From Streptomyces sp. JHA26 (GTDB lineage: Bacteria; Actinomycetota; Actinomycetes; Streptomycetales; Streptomycetaceae): DNA of 64,000 bases. Location: NCBI RefSeq assembly GCF_002005565.1, contig NZ_BDJC01000007.1, positions 1-64,000 on the forward strand. Direction: 5' to 3'. A program made the position numbers and the translations under genes. The notes beneath the pieces are model-generated. The model saw only the letters and a program-made list of their open reading frames with translations. It was not told where the DNA came from and did not search any database. This document shows, piece after piece, positions 25,685 to 36,418 of the stretch; position 1 is the stretch's first letter; each line of letters begins with the position of its first letter.

Positions 25685-26266
25685 ATGCGTGGAACCGGAA
25701 ACGCTCGGCGGGCTCTGTGGCGTTGGCGCCGCAATCCGTTGCTCCGCCGGGAGGACGTGCTCGAGGCGTGGATCCTGCTGATGACGTGGCTGGTGGTAGC
25801 GGTGGCGGGTCCCGTGGCCGGAGTGCTCGGAGCGCAGGCCAGTGTGCGCGACGCGGCGCAGCGGCGCGCCGAGCGCCATGCGGCCACGGCCACGCTCGTG
25901 AGGGACGCCAGAGGCAGTGCTGTGACCGACGGGACGACGAGGGACCGCGTCGACACCCTCGTGCGCTGGACGGCGTCCGACGGGACCCGGCACTCGGGCA
26001 GGGCTTCGGTCGACGTGGGGCTGAAAGCCGGCTCGCGGGTGACGCTGTGGACGGACCGGCAGGACCACCTGGCGGCTGCGCCGCCCACCGCGGCTCAGGC
26101 CGGGGTGGACGCCGTCTTCACGGGCGCCGCCTCGTCCTTCGCCGTCGTCGCGGCGGCAGCCGCCGGGTACTACGGCGCCCGGGTGGTACTCGACCGGCGG
26201 CGCCGGGCCGCCTGGGAGAACGAGTGGCAGGAGATCGGCTCCCAGTGGGGACGGGCAGCCAGTTGA
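25685..26266 (+). CDS. Rv1733c-like two-span membrane protein
   Basis: The protein has 193 aa. A basic N-terminus (WRWRRNPLLRREDVLEAW) leads into a first membrane span (about 28-50, ILLMTWLVVAVAGPVAGVLG), an outside or periplasm-side loop of about 95 residues, a second span (about 140-165, AASSFAVVAAAAAGYYGARV) and a basic tail. R-x-N-P-L-x-R followed by a span, a soluble loop and a second span is the plan of Rv1733c, a DosR-regulon membrane antigen of unknown function. The ATG at 25685 follows GGAGGTGAG. The biochemical role is unknown. Confidence 0.85.
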   Translation: MRGTGNARRALWRWRRNPLLRREDVLEAWILLMTWLVVAVAGPVAGVLGAQASVRDAAQRRAERHAATATLVRDARGSAVTDGTTRDRVDTLVRWTASDGTRHSGRASVDVGLKAGSRVTLWTDRQDHLAAAPPTAAQAGVDAVFTGAASSFAVVAAAAAGYYGARVVLDRRRRAAWENEWQEIGSQWGRAAS

Positions 26267-26348
26267 GCCGGGCCGGCACCACGGACGCGGGGCGCGGCCC
26301 GGCAGCCGGCTCCCGGTGCTGAGCGTCCGCCGACCGAGAGGAGAGGCG

Positions 26349-27254
26349 ATGAGCGGCTTCGTGGTCGTGGGGACGGACGGTTCCGCTCCGGGCCTCGAGG
26401 CGGTCGCGTGGGCGGCCCGTGAGGCCGAGCTACGGAAGGTCTCGCTCCGGGTGGTGCACGCGCTCGCCCGGCCGGCACACCTGCCGATGGACACCGTACT
26501 GCCGAGAGCCGTCAGGGACCGCTTCCGCCAGGAGGCGGACGCGGTGGTCGAAGAGGCGGTACTGCGGGCACGGACGACGGCACCCGGCATCGACGTGGTG
26601 GGGCTGGTCCGTCCGGGAGAAGCGCTCACCGTCCTGATGGAGGAGTCCCGGACCGCCGAGCTGGTCATCATCGGACATCGCGGCCTGAACGAGTTCACAG
26701 GACCGCTGCTCGGATCCACCGCGATCGGGCTGGCCGCCCACGCTCGGTGCCCCGTCCTGGTCGTCCGGATTCCGAAAGCGCCCGTGGGCCCGATCGTGCT
26801 GGGGCTGGACGGTTCGCCCGCGGGGTCGGCAGCGCTGCGCTTCGCCTTCGAGGAAGCAGCGGCCCAGAAGACCCGCATCGTCGCCGTGCACGCCTGGACC
26901 GCGTGGAACTCCCCGATGCCACCTCCCACGGATACCTCGGAACCCTACGCATACGGGCCCGGGCTGCTGGCGGCGGAGGAGGAACGGCTCCTGGCCGAGA
27001 CCCTCGCCGGCACGAGTGAGCTGTACCCCGATGTGAAGGTGGAACGCAGAACCGTGCACGGACCTGCACGCCCGGCGCTGATCGAGGCAAGCCGCACGGC
27101 TCGTCTCACGGTGGTCGGTTCCCGGGGCCGTGGGGGTTTCACCGGACTACTGCTCGGCTCGGTCAGCCAGGCCGTCCTGCACCACGCATACAGCCCCGTA
27201 GCAGTCGTACGGGGACGACCTCCCGGCCCGGCCGGGGCGAACCGTCTGGAGTGA
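26349..27254 (+). CDS. Universal stress protein, two USP domains
   Basis: The protein has 301 aa. Both domains keep the nucleotide motif: GHRGLNEFTGPLLGS in the first and GSRGRGGFTGLLLGSVSQAV in the second. The N-terminus is MSGFVVVGTDGSAPGLEAVA. The ATG at 26349 follows GAGAGGAG. It starts a run of three USP genes on the plus strand, separated by about 10 and 36 bp, directly after the Rv1733c-like gene; the four probably form one transcription unit from the palindrome cluster at 25507-25629. Of the two-domain USPs here it is the only one with two intact ATP motifs. Confidence 0.93.
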   Translation: MSGFVVVGTDGSAPGLEAVAWAAREAELRKVSLRVVHALARPAHLPMDTVLPRAVRDRFRQEADAVVEEAVLRARTTAPGIDVVGLVRPGEALTVLMEESRTAELVIIGHRGLNEFTGPLLGSTAIGLAAHARCPVLVVRIPKAPVGPIVLGLDGSPAGSAALRFAFEEAAAQKTRIVAVHAWTAWNSPMPPPTDTSEPYAYGPGLLAAEEERLLAETLAGTSELYPDVKVERRTVHGPARPALIEASRTARLTVVGSRGRGGFTGLLLGSVSQAVLHHAYSPVAVVRGRPPGPAGANRLE

Positions 27255-27264
27255 GGTGCTGACC

Positions 27265-28149
27265 ATGCGCACCGACCCGAGTCCCCAGCCGATCGTGGTC
27301 GGCGTCGACCCCGACCCGGACAAGCGCCTGGCACTGGCCTGGGCCGCCGACGAGGCCCGACGGCGCCGGCGCCCCCTGACACTGGTGTACGCGCAGGGTG
27401 AACCGGTCCCCGGATACCGGCCCGAGGGCGGCCGCCCGACGTGGGAGCGGTGGCGGGAGGAACTGCACACGACGGGGAGCGACGTGCTCAAGAGCGCGCT
27501 CGCCTTCGTCGAGGACCGCTGGCCCGCCACGGAGACCTCCGCTGTGCTGGCCGAGGGACATCCCGCGTGGGTGCTGGCCGAGCAGTCGCATCACGCCGAA
27601 CTGGTCGTGATCGGTTCTCGCCGTCCGGGCGCGAGTCGGGAGTCGTTCACCTCCGCCGCGGTCGCGCTGCCGCTGACCGCCCGCGCCGCCTGCCCGGTCG
27701 TCGTCCTGCGCGAGTCGGAACACACCACCCAGCAGCCCCCTTACCTCGTCGTCGGCGTGGACGGCAGCCCCGACTCGGCGGCCGCCGTCGACTTCGCGTT
27801 CGACGAGGCGGACATGCGCGGCGCGAACCTGCGCGCCCTGTACGTCTGGCACACTCCCCTGCTCGGCGTCCTGGACGAACACGCGGCGCTGCAGGAATGG
27901 CGTCAGGTGCTCTCCGAGACGGTGGCCGGGCGCACCGCCGCCCATCCGGCGGTGGAGCTGCACCACGAGGTGGTCAAGGGACACCCCGTGGAGGTACTGA
28001 CCGAGGCCTCGGCCCATGCCCTCGCTCTGGTCGTGGGCACCCGTGGGCGCGGCGGCTTCCGGGGCATGCTGCTGGGCTCCGTGAGTCAGGGCGTTCTGCA
28101 CCACGCGCGCTGCCCGGTGATCACGGTGCCCCGCCGGCGGCGCCGGTGA
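27265..28149 (+). CDS. Universal stress protein, two USP domains
   Basis: The protein has 294 aa. The first domain is degenerate (GSRRPGASRESFTSAAV in place of the ATP motif); the second is intact (GTRGRGGFRGMLLGSVSQG, LHHARCPVITV). It begins with the ATG at 27265 after GTGAGG. This is the reverse of the 6506, 8166 and 36745 proteins, where the first domain is the intact one. It lies between two other USP genes in the same direction. Confidence 0.93.
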   Translation: MRTDPSPQPIVVGVDPDPDKRLALAWAADEARRRRRPLTLVYAQGEPVPGYRPEGGRPTWERWREELHTTGSDVLKSALAFVEDRWPATETSAVLAEGHPAWVLAEQSHHAELVVIGSRRPGASRESFTSAAVALPLTARAACPVVVLRESEHTTQQPPYLVVGVDGSPDSAAAVDFAFDEADMRGANLRALYVWHTPLLGVLDEHAALQEWRQVLSETVAGRTAAHPAVELHHEVVKGHPVEVLTEASAHALALVVGTRGRGGFRGMLLGSVSQGVLHHARCPVITVPRRRRR

Positions 28150-28185
28150 GCGCCCGGCGGTCGCCCCGGAGGAGGAAACACGATC

Positions 28186-29154
28186 ATGACGCGGTCCGTG
28201 GTGGTGGGAGTCGACGCTTCCCCGTCGGGCTGGAAGGCGGTCAGGACGGCGGCGCACGAGGCCGGACTACGCGGCGTCGACCTGCGGTTGGTGCACGCGT
28301 TCGGCCGGCCGGTCCCGCACGTGCCTCCTGGCGGCCAGCCCTGGAACCCCGGCGGGACGGGGATGCGCGAACTCGTGGACGGCACCATGGCCGAAGCCGA
28401 ACGGCTCGTGCACCGAGTGGCCCCGCAGGTCGGGACCGCCCGCCACGTCACGGTGGGTGAGCCGTTGATGGTGCTGGGGATCGCTTCGCGCACGGCGTCC
28501 CTCGTCGTGGTCGGCCACCGGGGGCTGGGTGCTTTCGGCGGGCTGCTGCTCGGCTCGACCACCGGGCACCTGGCGGCCCACGCCCGCTGCCCCGTCCTGA
28601 TCGTCCGGGGACGGGACGAACCGGACGGGCCCGTGCTGCCGGCCGTCGACGAGGCCCCCGCCTGCGGGGAAGCCGTGCGATTCGCTTTCGCCGAGGCGTC
28701 TTTGCGCCATGCTGACCTGCCGGCGGTGCACGTGAGCGGGGAGGGGGAAGCGGACGCCCACGACGGCCCTGCCGATCCGCCGTCCGTCACGCGTGACGGG
28801 CGAAGGCCGTGCGCGCGGAGCACGTGCTCGACGCCGCGCCGGCCGGTCCCGTCCGCCGGTGTCCGGAGGTGTCCGTGCGCCGCCCGCCGGTCGCAGGCCG
28901 CGTGCGCCGCACTCTCATCGACGCGGACGCGGACGCGAACGCTCAGCTCCTGGTCGTGGGGGCGCGGAGCAGGGGTGGTTTCGCAGGCCTGCTCCTGGGG
29001 TCGGCCGGTCAGGCCGCTCCTGCACCACGCGCAGTGTCCCCTCGTCGTCGCACGGCACGAGGGAGCGGGGTGGACACGACGGGGGTCCGGTTCCTGTCCG
29101 CCGCGGTCCGGGCAGCGCATGTCTCAAGGAGTGGAGGGGACCGGCCCCCCGTAA
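28186..29154 (+). pseudogene. Universal stress protein, second domain frameshifted
   Basis: The first Usp domain is intact (SVVVGVDASPSGWKAV, GHRGLGAFGGLLLGSTTGHL, ARCPVLIV), starting at the ATG at 28186 with GGAGGAGG upstream. After about residue 205 the frame is lost near 28795; the second domain continues one frame over (LLVVGARSRGGFAGLLLGSAG) and returns to the first frame near 29010 (LLHHAQCPLVVA). The open frame then runs to 29154, overlapping the end of the oxoprolinase gene by 31 bp. A truncated one-domain USP with a foreign tail could still be made. Confidence 0.75.
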
Positions 29155-32100
29155 CCGCCACCGCCGGGGGTGTGCAGGACGAACACGTCGCCCGGCTGAA
29201 CCGCCATGGAGCCGCAGCCCGCCATGGGCAGGAAGGCGCCCGCCCGCTCCACGTGGTGGTGTCCGAGGGCCCCCGGCTCCCCGCCGGCCATGCCGTAGGG
29301 AGGGATCCGACGATGCCCCGACAGCACACTGATGGTCATCGCCTCACGGAATCGGATCCTGCGCACCGCACCGTCGCCTCCGCGCCACCGGCCCACGCCC
29401 CCGCTGCCGCTGCGCACGGAGAACTCCTCGACGAGCACCGGTAGACGCATCTCCAGGACTTCCGGGTCCGTCAGGTAGGAGTTGGTCATGTGTGTCTGGA
29501 CCGCGGAGGCACCGTGGAAGCCGGGGCCGGCACCGGCGCCCGAGGCGACCGTCTCGTAGTACTGGTGGTGCTCGTTGCCGAAGGTGACGTTGTTCATGGT
29601 GCCGCTGCCCTCCGCCTGCGCGGCCAGCGCGGCGTAGAGCGCCCCGGTGACCGCCTGTGAGGTCTCCACGTTGCCGGCCACGATGGCGGCCGGTGACGCG
29701 GGGGCGAGCATCGATCCCTGCGGGACGAGGATGCGCAGGGGCCGCAGACAGCCGTCGTTCAGCGGGATGTCCTGGGCGATGAGCGTGCGGAAGACGTACA
29801 GCACGGCAGCGGTGACCACGGAGGTCGGCGCGTTGAAGTTGGAGTCGAGCTGCGGCGAGGTCCCCGTGAAGTCGACGGTCGCCTCGCGCCGGCCGCGGTC
29901 GACGGTGACGCGAACGGCGATCACCGCGCCGGAGTCGGTCTCATACCGGTACGCCCCGCCGGTGAGGGTGTCGAGAGCCTGTCGGACGGCTTCCTCGGCG
30001 TTGTCCTGCACGTGCTGCATGTACGCCTGCACCACGTCGGGGCCGAAGTGCCGGATCATCCGGTCGACCTCGTCGACGCCCTTGGCGTTGGCGGCGACCT
30101 GGGCGCGCAGGTCGGCCAGGTTGGTCTCCGGATCGCGTGAGGGGTACGGCGCACCGGTGAGCAGGTCCAGGGTCTCGGTCTCCCGCAGACGGCCGTCCTG
30201 GACGAGCAGCCAGTTGTCGAAGAGGACGCCCTCCTCCTCGATGCTCCGGCTGTCGGCCGGCATCGAACCGGGCGTCAGGCCTCCGATCTCCGCATGGTGC
30301 CCGCGAGAGGCGACGTGGAACAGAACGGTGCCGGCGTTCGGAGTGCCGGCCTCCCCGAAGACGGGCGTGATCACCGTGATGTCGGGCAGGTGGGTGCCGC
30401 CGTGGTACGGGTCGTTCACCGCGTACGCGTCTCCCGGCCGCATGCTCCCGGCGCGGCGGCGGACGATCTCCCGGACGGCGGTCCCCATGGATCCCAGGTG
30501 GACCGGGATGTGCGGTGCGTTGGCGACGAGATTGCCCTCGGGGTCGAAGAGGGCGCAGGAGAAGTCCAGGCGCTCCTTGATGTTGACGGACTGGGCCGTC
30601 GCCGCGAGTCGGGCGCCCATCTGCTCGGCGACGGAGACGAACTGGCTGTTGAAGATCTCGAGCATGACGGGATCGGCTCTGGTCCCGGCCCTTTCCCGGA
30701 CCACGGTGGCGGTCCGGGTCAGGCGGAGGTGGCCGGTCTCGGTGACCGTGGCCTGCCAGCCGGGATCGACGACGGTGGTCGCGTTGTCCTCGGCGATCAC
30801 GGCGGGGCCTCGCAACACCGCTCCGGGACGCAGCCGCCCGCGTTCCCGGAGCGGTACGGTCCGCCATTCGCCCCCGATGTGGAGGCGTGTCGTGGGCGCG
30901 GCCGTCCCACCGCAGGGCGGGCCCTCGCCGCCGAGTCGGTCGAGGTCGGGCTGGAAGGTCAGTCCCCGAGCCTCGACGGAGAGGGCCTCGACCACGACCG
31001 GCCGCTCCAGCAGGAACGAGTAGAGCGCACGGTGGCGCTCGGTGAACGTCCCTGCCATCTCCGCTGCTTCACCGAGCGGTACGGTGACGGACGTGTCGGT
31101 CCCGTCGTAGCGCAGCCGCGCCGTCCGGGTGACGCGCACGCGCTCGTCCGGCGTGCCCTGAGCGGCCAACCGCGCCCGTGCGGTGGCCTCGAGCCGGTCC
31201 GCGGCGGTACGGACCCCGTCCATGTGCGCGTCGTCCAGGACCAGCTCCAAGGACTGCTCGTGCACGGTCGTGACGTCCGCGAGCCCGATGCCGAGGGCGG
31301 AGAGCACGCCGGCGAGCGGCGGCACGAGAACGGTGCGGATGCCGAGGGCGTCGGCCACGGCGCACGCGTGCTGGCCGCCGGCCCCGCCGAAGGCCGTCAG
31401 GGCGTATGCGCGGACGTCGTGGCCCCGGTGCACGGAGATGCGCTTGACGGCGGCGGCCACGTTGGCGACCGCCACCCGGAGGAAGCCCTCGGCCACCTCT
31501 TCGGGAGTCCGCCGGTCACCGGTGGCCTCCCGGATCCGGGCCGCGAGCTCGGTGAAGCCGCGTCGTACGACGGTCTCGTCCAGCGGCTGGTCACCGTCGG
31601 GACCGAACACGCGCGGGAAGCGGGCCGGCGGGATGCGTCCGAGCATCACGTTGGCATCGGTCACCGTCAGCGGACCGCCCGCGCGGTAACAGGCCGGTCC
31701 CGGACGCGCCCCGGCGGAGTCCGGGCCCACTTGGTAGCGTCCGTGGTCGAAGCGGAGGACCGAGCCGCCCCCCGCGGCGACCGTGTGGATGTCCAGCATC
31801 GGCACCTGCAGACGGACTCCGGCGACGCGGGTGACCGGTACCCGGTCGAACTCACCGGCGAAGTGGGACACGTCCGTCGAGGTGCCGCCCATGTCGAAGC
31901 CGACGACACGGTCGTGTCCGGCCCGCCGCGACAGACCGGCCATGCCGACGATGCCACCGGCCGGGCCGGAGAGCACGGCGTTGGTGCCGCGGAAGTGGTC
32001 CGCCGCTGCGAGACCTCCGTTCGACTGCATGAACAGGAGCCGGACACCGGGCAGCTCACGGGAGACGTCGTGCACGTATCTGCGCAGTCCCGGTGAGAGG

Positions 32101-32756
32101 TAGGCGTCCACGACGGTGGTGTCGCCGCGAAGGACGAGCCGGGTGAGCGGTCCGACGGCGGAGGAGAGCGAGACCTGGGCGAAGCCGAGGGAGGTGGCCA
32201 GCCGACCGACGGCACGCTCGTGCGCGGGATGCAGCGCACTGTGCATACAGACGACCGCGACCGCGCGGATCCCCTCGGCATACGCACGCCTGAGCTCGAC
32301 CGCGAGGGCGTCCAGATCGGGCGGGCGCAGCACCTCGCCCTCTGCGGTGACGCGCTCCTCGACCTCGATGACGCGTTCGTAGAGGGCCTCCGGCAACTCG
32401 ATCTCCCTGGCGAAGAGATGCGGGCGGTTCTGGTAGCCGATGCGCAGGGCGTCACGGAAACCGCGCGTGATCACCAGTACCGTGCGTTCCCCGGCACGTT
32501 CCAGCAGGGCGTTGGTCGCCACGGTCGTGCCCATGCGGACGCTGTGGATGACCTCGTCGGGAACCGACTCGCCCGGGGCCAGCCCGAGAAGGCGTCGGAC
32601 ACCCTCGACGGCCGCGTCGCGATAGCGGCCGGGATCCTCGGACAGCAGCTTGAGAGCCCGGATACGGCCGTCCGGCGCCTGGGCCACGACATCGGTGAAG
32701 GTGCCACCCCTGTCGATCCAGAACCGCCAGCCGTCGGAAGGGGTACCGCTGGGCAT
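29124..32756 (-). CDS. 5-oxoprolinase / hydantoinase A-B fusion
   Basis: The protein has 1210 aa, close to the usual length of ATP-dependent 5-oxoprolinase. Order: hydantoinase A N-terminal part ([19 protein letters not shown]), hydantoinase A ([39 protein letters not shown]), then from about residue 690 hydantoinase B ([53 protein letters not shown]). It cleaves 5-oxoproline to glutamate with ATP, or a related hydantoin or acetone-type substrate; the sequence cannot decide which. The ATG at 32756 follows GGAGGA. It is divergent from the alanine-dehydrogenase-like gene. Confidence 0.92.
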   Translation of the reverse strand: MPSGTPSDGWRFWIDRGGTFTDVVAQAPDGRIRALKLLSEDPGRYRDAAVEGVRRLLGLAPGESVPDEVIHSVRMGTTVATNALLERAGERTVLVITRGFRDALRIGYQNRPHLFAREIELPEALYERVIEVEERVTAEGEVLRPPDLDALAVELRRAYAEGIRAVAVVCMHSALHPAHERAVGRLATSLGFAQVSLSSAVGPLTRLVLRGDTTVVDAYLSPGLRRYVHDVSRELPGVRLLFMQSNGGLAAADHFRGTNAVLSGPAGGIVGMAGLSRRAGHDRVVGFDMGGTSTDVSHFAGEFDRVPVTRVAGVRLQVPMLDIHTVAAGGGSVLRFDHGRYQVGPDSAGARPGPACYRAGGPLTVTDANVMLGRIPPARFPRVFGPDGDQPLDETVVRRGFTELAARIREATGDRRTPEEVAEGFLRVAVANVAAAVKRISVHRGHDVRAYALTAFGGAGGQHACAVADALGIRTVLVPPLAGVLSALGIGLADVTTVHEQSLELVLDDAHMDGVRTAADRLEATARARLAAQGTPDERVRVTRTARLRYDGTDTSVTVPLGEAAEMAGTFTERHRALYSFLLERPVVVEALSVEARGLTFQPDLDRLGGEGPPCGGTAAPTTRLHIGGEWRTVPLRERGRLRPGAVLRGPAVIAEDNATTVVDPGWQATVTETGHLRLTRTATVVRERAGTRADPVMLEIFNSQFVSVAEQMGARLAATAQSVNIKERLDFSCALFDPEGNLVANAPHIPVHLGSMGTAVREIVRRRAGSMRPGDAYAVNDPYHGGTHLPDITVITPVFGEAGTPNAGTVLFHVASRGHHAEIGGLTPGSMPADSRSIEEEGVLFDNWLLVQDGRLRETETLDLLTGAPYPSRDPETNLADLRAQVAANAKGVDEVDRMIRHFGPDVVQAYMQHVQDNAEEAVRQALDTLTGGAYRYETDSGAVIAVRVTVDRGRREATVDFTGTSPQLDSNFNAPTSVVTAAVLYVFRTLIAQDIPLNDGCLRPLRILVPQGSMLAPASPAAIVAGNVETSQAVTGALYAALAAQAEGSGTMNNVTFGNEHHQYYETVASGAGAGPGFHGASAVQTHMTNSYLTDPEVLEMRLPVLVEEFSVRSGSGGVGRWRGGDGAVRRIRFREAMTISVLSGHRRIPPYGMAGGEPGALGHHHVERAGAFLPMAGCGSMAVQPGDVFVLHTPGGGGYGGPVPSTP

Positions 32757-32864
32757 GCTCGTGTCCTCCTCCCGTCCCGTCGGGTGACGCCGCCGTCCCC
32801 CGCGTCCCAGCATGAGCCATTCGCCGTGAGACGCGAGAGGATCACGCGCGGACCGGACGGGCGG

Positions 32865-32879
32865 GTTCCATACTGGAAC
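32865..32879. promoter_or_regulatory. Inverted repeat between divergent genes
   Basis: GTTCCATACTGGAAC has two perfect 6-base arms around TAC. It lies between the oxoprolinase start (32756) and the gene starting at 32916, and does not match the island palindrome. It is a possible operator for a local regulator or a promoter element. Confidence 0.45.
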
Positions 32880-32915
32880 GGGACACGCACGGCGATGGCC
32901 GGGAGGTGGGCGCTC

Positions 32916-33965
32916 ATGGCCTCCCTGACGGTGGGGGTGTGCCGCGAGACGACTCCCGGGGACCGCCGCGTGGCCGTCCCGCCGAGTTCCGTGCGCGAGT
33001 TGCGGGCCCTGGGCCTGGACGTGCTCGTGGAGGTCGGTGCCGGCGAGGGCCTGCGGCTCACCGACCAGGCCTACCGGTCCGCGGGCGCCGGCATCGGCTC
33101 GCGGGAGGAGGTCCTGGCCGGGACCGACGTCGTGGTGGCGCTGCGACCGCCCGCGCTCGTCGCCGGACGCGGCTTCCGGCACGGTCAGGTGCTGGTGGCG
33201 CTGATGACCCTGTTCGGGTCGCCCATGAGCACGCCGTTCCTCGTCCGCGCATGGTCCGACCGGGGCCTCACCGTCATCGGCCTGGACCTCGTGCCCGAGG
33301 CGGAAGGAGCGGCCCGGCCCCTCGACGCCGCGGCTTCCCTGGAACAGCTGGCCGGCTACGAGGCTGCGCTGCTCGCTGCCGGACTCCTCGACCGGCCGGT
33401 TCCCGCAGGAGGCACATCCGCTCTCCCCGGCACGGCCGCTCGGGTCGTGATCGTCGGCCGTGGACACGCCGCGCGTCGGGCCGGACGGACCCTGCGGTCC
33501 TGCGGGGCCGACGTGTGCACGGTGGACGGCCCGCCGCCGGACCTCGCGGACTCGGACATCGTCATCACCTCGGTCCGCCGCGGGTTCCCCCACCACCCGC
33601 GGATCCTGGTGACCGCCGAGTCGCTCCGAACGATGCGCCCCGGCTCCGTGGTCGTCGACATGACCGCCGACGCGGACGGAGGAAGCGTCGAAGGCGTTCA
33701 GCCGGAGGGGGTGACGCGGGTCGGGCCGGGGGTGACCGTGGCGGGCGCGGGCCGACTCGCCGAGCGCCTGCCCCGCGTCGCGTCCGAAGCCTATGCCCAT
33801 CACGTCATCGCCTTGATGAGGCGCATCGCTCCGAGGGGGGTCCTCGACATCGACCCGGCGGATCCTGTGCTGTCGGCGGTGCTGGTCGCACACGGCGGCC
33901 TCGTGCTGCGGGAGGAACTCTGGCGTTCGATCGTGGAGGAGACCGCCGTAGCGGGTCTCCCTTGA
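32916..33965 (+). CDS. Alanine dehydrogenase / transhydrogenase-alpha-like protein
   Basis: The protein has 349 aa. The N-terminal part is the AlaDh/PNT domain ([36 protein letters not shown]), followed by a Rossmann domain whose glycine motif is altered ([17 protein letters not shown], GxGxxA). It resembles alanine dehydrogenase and the first half of PntA but is shorter than either, and key stretches are weakly conserved. It may bind NAD(P) and act in redox balance; enzyme activity is uncertain. The ATG at 32916 has GGGAGGTGGG just upstream. Alanine dehydrogenase is used by mycobacteria under hypoxia, which fits the context. Confidence 0.75.
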   Translation: MASLTVGVCRETTPGDRRVAVPPSSVRELRALGLDVLVEVGAGEGLRLTDQAYRSAGAGIGSREEVLAGTDVVVALRPPALVAGRGFRHGQVLVALMTLFGSPMSTPFLVRAWSDRGLTVIGLDLVPEAEGAARPLDAAASLEQLAGYEAALLAAGLLDRPVPAGGTSALPGTAARVVIVGRGHAARRAGRTLRSCGADVCTVDGPPPDLADSDIVITSVRRGFPHHPRILVTAESLRTMRPGSVVVDMTADADGGSVEGVQPEGVTRVGPGVTVAGAGRLAERLPRVASEAYAHHVIALMRRIAPRGVLDIDPADPVLSAVLVAHGGLVLREELWRSIVEETAVAGLP

Positions 33966-33982
33966 CCTGGCTGGTCGTCGGA

Positions 33983-34633
33983 TCAGCGCCGCCGGGGGGC
34001 GGTTTCCCACCCGTGCAGCGCGACGTGGGTCAACGCCACCGTCCGCCAGGCGCACTCCTCGTAGCAACGGCCCAGAACCGCCGCGTCCGCGGCATCACGG
34101 GTGGAACAGTCCAGGCCGCCGGCCAGCAGCAGGTGGCTGAGGCGGCGCTGGCGCTCGGCGATGTCGGCGAGGCCCTGGTTCAGCAGAGACGGCGGACCGG
34201 GCAGACGGAGGACGTCGTGCGCCTGTGCCATGAGGGTCTGACAGGCCGCACCCAGTTCTCGTACGTGCGCTGCGACGGGCTCGGTGAAGGGCCGCGCGCC
34301 GCGCCCCAGGACGATGTCGCCGACCTGCTCGATCAGTACGGCGATGCGCCCCGTGTCTCCCCGTACGTACAAGGCGGTCAGAACGGAGCGCCGAGCCGAT
34401 TCGTCCGGTGCACTTCCCAGGGCTGCGGAGGTGGCCTCCTCAGCCTCTCTCCGCAATGATGTCAGGCTCCTGAGGAAGGGTGCCGGCGAGTACTCGGTCT
34501 CCGCGGCTCCGTGCGCCGTGATCAGGCGAGACGCCTCGCGCAGAGCATCGCGGGCCTTGAGCAGGAGAGACGGCACCCGGTCCGTCTCCCAGCTCACGCA
34601 GGTGCTCGTCAGGTCAGCTGCCCGGTGGTCCAC
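33983..34633 (-). CDS. Helical protein, possibly PhoU-like
   Basis: The protein has about 216 aa from a GTG at 34633 with GAGGAGG five bases upstream; a start further up is possible but lacks a site. It is almost all helix: [40 protein letters not shown] and [20 protein letters not shown]. Helix pairs with an E-x-x-G-D segment recall PhoU, which tunes phosphate uptake and is linked to persistence, but similarity is weak. Convergent with the alanine-dehydrogenase-like gene. The function is unproven. Confidence 0.55.
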   Translation of the reverse strand: MDHRAADLTSTCVSWETDRVPSLLLKARDALREASRLITAHGAAETEYSPAPFLRSLTSLRREAEEATSAALGSAPDESARRSVLTALYVRGDTGRIAVLIEQVGDIVLGRGARPFTEPVAAHVRELGAACQTLMAQAHDVLRLPGPPSLLNQGLADIAERQRRLSHLLLAGGLDCSTRDAADAAVLGRCYEECAWRTVALTHVALHGWETAPRRR

Positions 34634-34869
34634 CTTGACCTCCTCGTCGAGACGCGCCCTGTCCGACCCGCCCCCGCCGGGCATCGGGCGGCGCCTTCAC
34701 CCCCACACCGCTCACCGACCAGTATTCTCCTGCCCGGACCCGATCGCCGCGCCCGCCAGGGCGCGTCGCCGCCGGCCACCGTCCCCGGTCCCGGTTCCGG
34801 GGCGGCGGTGGGCATCGAACGCCGCGCCCTCGTCGGCCCCCGGCCTCCCCGGTCGAAGGCAGGGCGGTC

Positions 34870-35280
34870 TCATCCGGCGACGAGTTCCCGGCCCCTGACC
34901 AGTTCCGGCTCGATCCGCACGAACACCTCCACGGGCCAGGCGACCCAGGAGCGCAGGCCGGTCCGGACGAGGCGTTCATGCTCCGTGCGGTCGGTCACCA
35001 CGGAGGCCGGCCCGGTGACGACGACGCTCCAACCCGAGCGGGACGCCACGTCGACCTCGTCGGCCTCGAACGCGACCACGGCTCCGTCGATGGCACGTAC
35101 CAGCTCCGAGGCCGCCGACGTTCGCAGCAGCACGGCGCCGTCCGGGTCCAGGAGGAAGGTGACCGGGAGAACCGCGGGGAGGGCGTCGCGGGTGTGGACG
35201 ATGCGGCCCACAGCTGCTTTGGCCAGCCGTTGCCGGCACTCCTCCCGGTCCAGTTCACGGAAGCCGTCGTTGCGGTACAT
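34870..35280 (-). CDS. PNPOx-like flavin/F420-binding protein (Rv3129/Rv0080 type)
   Basis: The protein has 136 aa, a lone split-barrel domain: ECRQRLAKAAVGRIVHTRDA, AVLPVTFLLDPDGAVLLRTS and VAFEADEVDVASRSGWSVVV. It is the same fold as in the XRE fusions at 2042 and 24507, without the HTH. Small PNPOx proteins such as Rv3129 and Rv0080 belong to the DosR regulon; ligands are FMN, F420 or heme. The ATG at 35280 begins MYRNDGFRELDREE. It lies downstream of the alcohol dehydrogenase, but a strong hairpin separates them. Confidence 0.88.
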   Translation of the reverse strand: MYRNDGFRELDREECRQRLAKAAVGRIVHTRDALPAVLPVTFLLDPDGAVLLRTSAASELVRAIDGAVVAFEADEVDVASRSGWSVVVTGPASVVTDRTEHERLVRTGLRSWVAWPVEVFVRIEPELVRGRELVAG

Positions 35281-35307
35281 GTGCCTGTCGTCCTTCACGC
35301 GTCCGAA

Positions 35308-35341
35308 GCCGGGCCGCCCGGCTGGGGCCGGGCGGCCCGGC
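35308..35341 (-). terminator. Strong GC hairpin after the alcohol dehydrogenase
   Basis: Two 15-base arms (35308-35322 and 35327-35341) pair perfectly around a 4-base loop. It begins six bases after the stop of the alcohol dehydrogenase gene (35348) and 28 bp before the next start. Confidence 0.85.
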
Positions 35342-35347
35342 GCGACT

Positions 35348-36418
35348 TCAGCCTGTGCCCGCGGCGACGACCTCCCGCTGGGGCCCGCCCAGCACGACCT
35401 TGAGGGCCCCCGTGTCGGCGGCACGTGAGAAGACGTCGTAGGCCTCCTCCATGCGCTCGAGCGGGAAGGTGTGCGTCACCAGTTGGGCGAGGGGCAGTCG
35501 GCCTGCCGTGGCCATGCGCAGCAGTGTGGGAGTGGAGTGGGTGTCGACGAGACCGGTGGTGATGGTCACGTTCTTGATCCACAGGTCTTCCAGGTGCAGC
35601 GTCGCCGGCTTGCCGTGCACACCGATGTTGGCGACGTGTCCTCCGGGGCGCACCATGCGCGTGCACGTCTCGAAGGTCTCCGGCACCCCCACCGCCTCCA
35701 CGACGACGTCCGCGCCGAGGCCTTCGGTGAGGTCCGCGACCAGTTGCTCGGGGTTCTCCCGGGCGTCGGCCACCGCCTCCGCACCGAGCTTCCTGGCTGC
35801 CTCCAGCCGGGAGGCGGCCACGTCCACGGCGATGACGCGTTCGGGCGTGAACAGGCGGGCGGTGGCGATGGCGGCCAGGCCGATGGGGCCGGCGCCCACC
35901 ACGACGACCGAGTCCCCGGGACGCACGCGCCCATTGAGCACGCCCACTTCGTAGGACGTCGGGAAGATGTCGGCGAGCATCACGGCGTCCTCGTTGCTCA
36001 CCGCGCCGGGCAGGGGATGGACGGAGAGGTCCGCGAACGGGACGCGGACGTACTCCGCCTGCGTGCCGTCGATCAGGTGACCGAGGATCCAGCCACCTCC
36101 GCCGAGGCACTGCCCGTAGACGCCCTCACGGCAGTAGCGGCACCTGCCGCAGGCGGTGATGCAGGACACCAGGACCCGGTCCCCCGGGCGTACGGTGCGT
36201 ACGTCGCTGCCCACTTCGACGATCTCCCCGACCGCCTCGTGCCCGAGGACCGTGCCGGGACGGACCTCGGGGACGTCCCCCTTCAGGATGTGCAGGTCCG
36301 TCCCGCAGATCGTGACGGCGTCGACCCGTACGACCGCGTCGGTGGGCTCTTTGAGGTCCGGGTCGGGCACTTCTTCCCAGGCGGAGTTCCCGGGACCGTG
36401 GAACACGTAGCCCTTCAT
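35348..36418 (-). CDS. Zinc-dependent alcohol dehydrogenase
   Basis: The protein has 356 aa of the medium-chain dehydrogenase family. Catalytic zinc ligands are in TICGTDLHILKG and LGHEAVGEIVEVG; the structural zinc is held by four Cys in CGRCRYCREGVYGQC; the NAD(P) fold has VVVVGAGPIGLAAIATAR. It would oxidise an alcohol or reduce an aldehyde in the cytoplasm; the substrate is not deducible. The ATG at 36418 opens MKGYVFHGPGNSAWEE. The palindrome at 36559 lies 141 bp upstream, which places the gene in the proposed oxygen-responsive group, where it could re-oxidise NADH by reducing aldehydes. Confidence 0.93.
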   Translation of the reverse strand: MKGYVFHGPGNSAWEEVPDPDLKEPTDAVVRVDAVTICGTDLHILKGDVPEVRPGTVLGHEAVGEIVEVGSDVRTVRPGDRVLVSCITACGRCRYCREGVYGQCLGGGGWILGHLIDGTQAEYVRVPFADLSVHPLPGAVSNEDAVMLADIFPTSYEVGVLNGRVRPGDSVVVVGAGPIGLAAIATARLFTPERVIAVDVAASRLEAARKLGAEAVADARENPEQLVADLTEGLGADVVVEAVGVPETFETCTRMVRPGGHVANIGVHGKPATLHLEDLWIKNVTITTGLVDTHSTPTLLRMATAGRLPLAQLVTHTFPLERMEEAYDVFSRAADTGALKVVLGGPQREVVAAGTG

